Positions 63,020 through 64,000 of a DNA stretch of 64,000 nt are shown here, piece by piece. The notes beneath the pieces were generated by a model. It saw nothing but the letters and a program-made list of their open reading frames with translations. It had not been told where the DNA came from and made no database searches. This stretch comes from Pomphorhynchus laevis (Eukaryota > Acanthocephala > Palaeacanthocephala > Echinorhynchida > Pomphorhynchidae), in contig WNNJ02002217.1 of NCBI GenBank assembly GCA_012934845.2, positions 62,001 to 126,000 on the forward strand, read 5' to 3'. Both the position numbers and the translations under genes were made by a program. How positions within the stretch are numbered: the stretch's first letter is position 1; every line of letters begins with the position of its first letter.

Positions 63020-64000
63020 GATATTAGATTATTTTGCTGCCTACACCTCACTGTCCATCTTCGATCCTAGTCTATCCGATAACTTTCTCGTCACCCTTGA
63101 TCTCACTCACAACAACACCCCTCCTCACACACCTACAATCCTACGTCGCCCTTGGAGAAATCTTGACCTCTCCATTCTCCGCTCTGCCTTACTCAAATAG
63201 TCTCTATCATTACCCACAATAACATATTCATCTCCTCACGATCTCGCCTTTCTTTTCGACTCTGAAGTCACATCCACTCTCGATATTCTCTTGCCCTTCA
63301 AGTCTCACCCACACCGTCGCTTGCACCGTGCCTATGGTTTGACATCCAATGTCTACTCTCAAAGCGTCGACTCCGCCATGCTTTTCGAGTCTATCACCGC
63401 TCTCTCAGACGCGATTTCCGCTCGATCACTCCGTCTTTCCGTGATTCCTATCTTGCTCTTCGCCGGTCTCATCTCAACCTACTACGTACCAAATGCAACT
63501 CCTTCTGGCAGCATAAAATCATCACTTCATTCAACTCTAAGACTCTCTGGCATACTTTTAACTCAATCCTGGCTCGTTCCTCTACGCCGTGCAACATCAA
63601 TGCTAATGATTATTCGTCATTTCTCCAGACTAAAGTATCCACGCTGCTCTCTCACACCCCGGTCTCCATCCTATCCCACTCTGCCCAGTCTACTCTCATC
63701 CTTCCCGAACTCTTTCATCTTCTCCCTGTCTCACCTACAGAAATATCATCTGTCCTCATGTCCTTGCCCAACAAAACCTCACCCGCCGATCCCATGCCTA
63801 CCCACATATTAAAATCTATATGCTCATCGATATCCCCATTTCTCACAGCCTTGTTTAACTCGTCCATCCGCAGTCGTATCTTCCCTTCACACTGGAAATC
63901 CGCAATCGTTCGTCCCCTCCTTAAAAAACAATCGCTCGACCCCTCCCTTCCTTCTAGCTATCGCCCCATTTCGCTACTTCCTACTCTTTCTAAGCTCTTA
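63020..64000 (+). mobile_element. LINE family B, 5'-truncated, runs off right edge
   Basis: Starts at the endonuclease C-terminus ([20 protein letters not shown]), continues through the linker (63291-63812) into the RT fingers (HWKSAIVRPLLKKQSLDPSL near 63890; PISLLPTLSKLL at the edge). It closely follows the copy at 2891-3800. The RT palm and 3' end are beyond the window. Confidence 0.8.

Noticed and set aside
1-64000. tRNA, rRNA or snRNA genes
   Set aside because: I looked for tRNA A/B-box-like sequences and rRNA blocks while reading and saw none. A covariance-model search could still find one.

Overview
This is a stretch of an AT-rich animal (metazoan) nuclear genome. It is not prokaryotic: there are no operons or ribosome binding sites, the conserved proteins are split by GT-AG introns, and most of the sequence is decayed non-LTR retrotransposons (LINEs). 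Only two host genes are recognisable. The species cannot be named. An invertebrate fits best: intron sizes fall into a ~52-55 bp class and a multi-kilobase class, and CR1/L2-like, RTE and R2-like LINEs, Penelope-like elements, Merlin and hAT all occur together. Flatworms and cnidarians are possible hosts, but that is a guess.

Host genes. NDUFS2, the 49 kDa subunit of mitochondrial complex I, runs on the + strand from 7842 to 23887 in eleven visible exons (430 codons plus stop). Only the first, targeting-peptide exon was not found. Its introns hold a 5' LINE half, a Merlin transposase remnant, a 13-bp minisatellite and pieces of two different Penelope-like elements. Convergent to it, on the - strand, is the last coding exon of CCDC124, a ribosome-associated coiled-coil protein (25923-26402). 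Between the two genes lies a very homogeneous 13-bp minisatellite of 55 units (24471-25185).

Left flank (1-7300): interleaved fragments of two LINE families, here called B (CR1/L2-like) and C (CR1/jockey-like), plus a LINE ORF1 remnant. 27-38.3 kb: three diverged copies of a LINE with a C-terminal restriction-like endonuclease (R2/CRE-like organisation). The first has an 805-codon open frame. An unrelated apurinic-type LINE RT (family E) and a family A fragment lie between them. 38.4-40.5 kb: two C-like 3' ends placed head to head, and an RTE scrap. 40.5-51.7 kb: nearly complete but decayed B and A copies and a small hAT element with perfect 8-bp target duplications. 51.7-55.7 kb: a nested composite, in which an A-family LINE is interrupted by a C/D-type LINE with an intact RT frame and by an RTE element bounded by a 10-bp target duplication. 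55.7-62.4 kb: a C copy interrupted by a nearly full-length A copy. 62.4-64 kb: a Penelope endonuclease scrap and a B copy running off the window.

Families A and B share a hairpin-bearing 3' tail, and the 5' ends of both begin with a run of 20-bp repeats. A second recurring theme is short, perfect, tight-looped palindromes, three of them exactly at LINE breakpoints or insertions.
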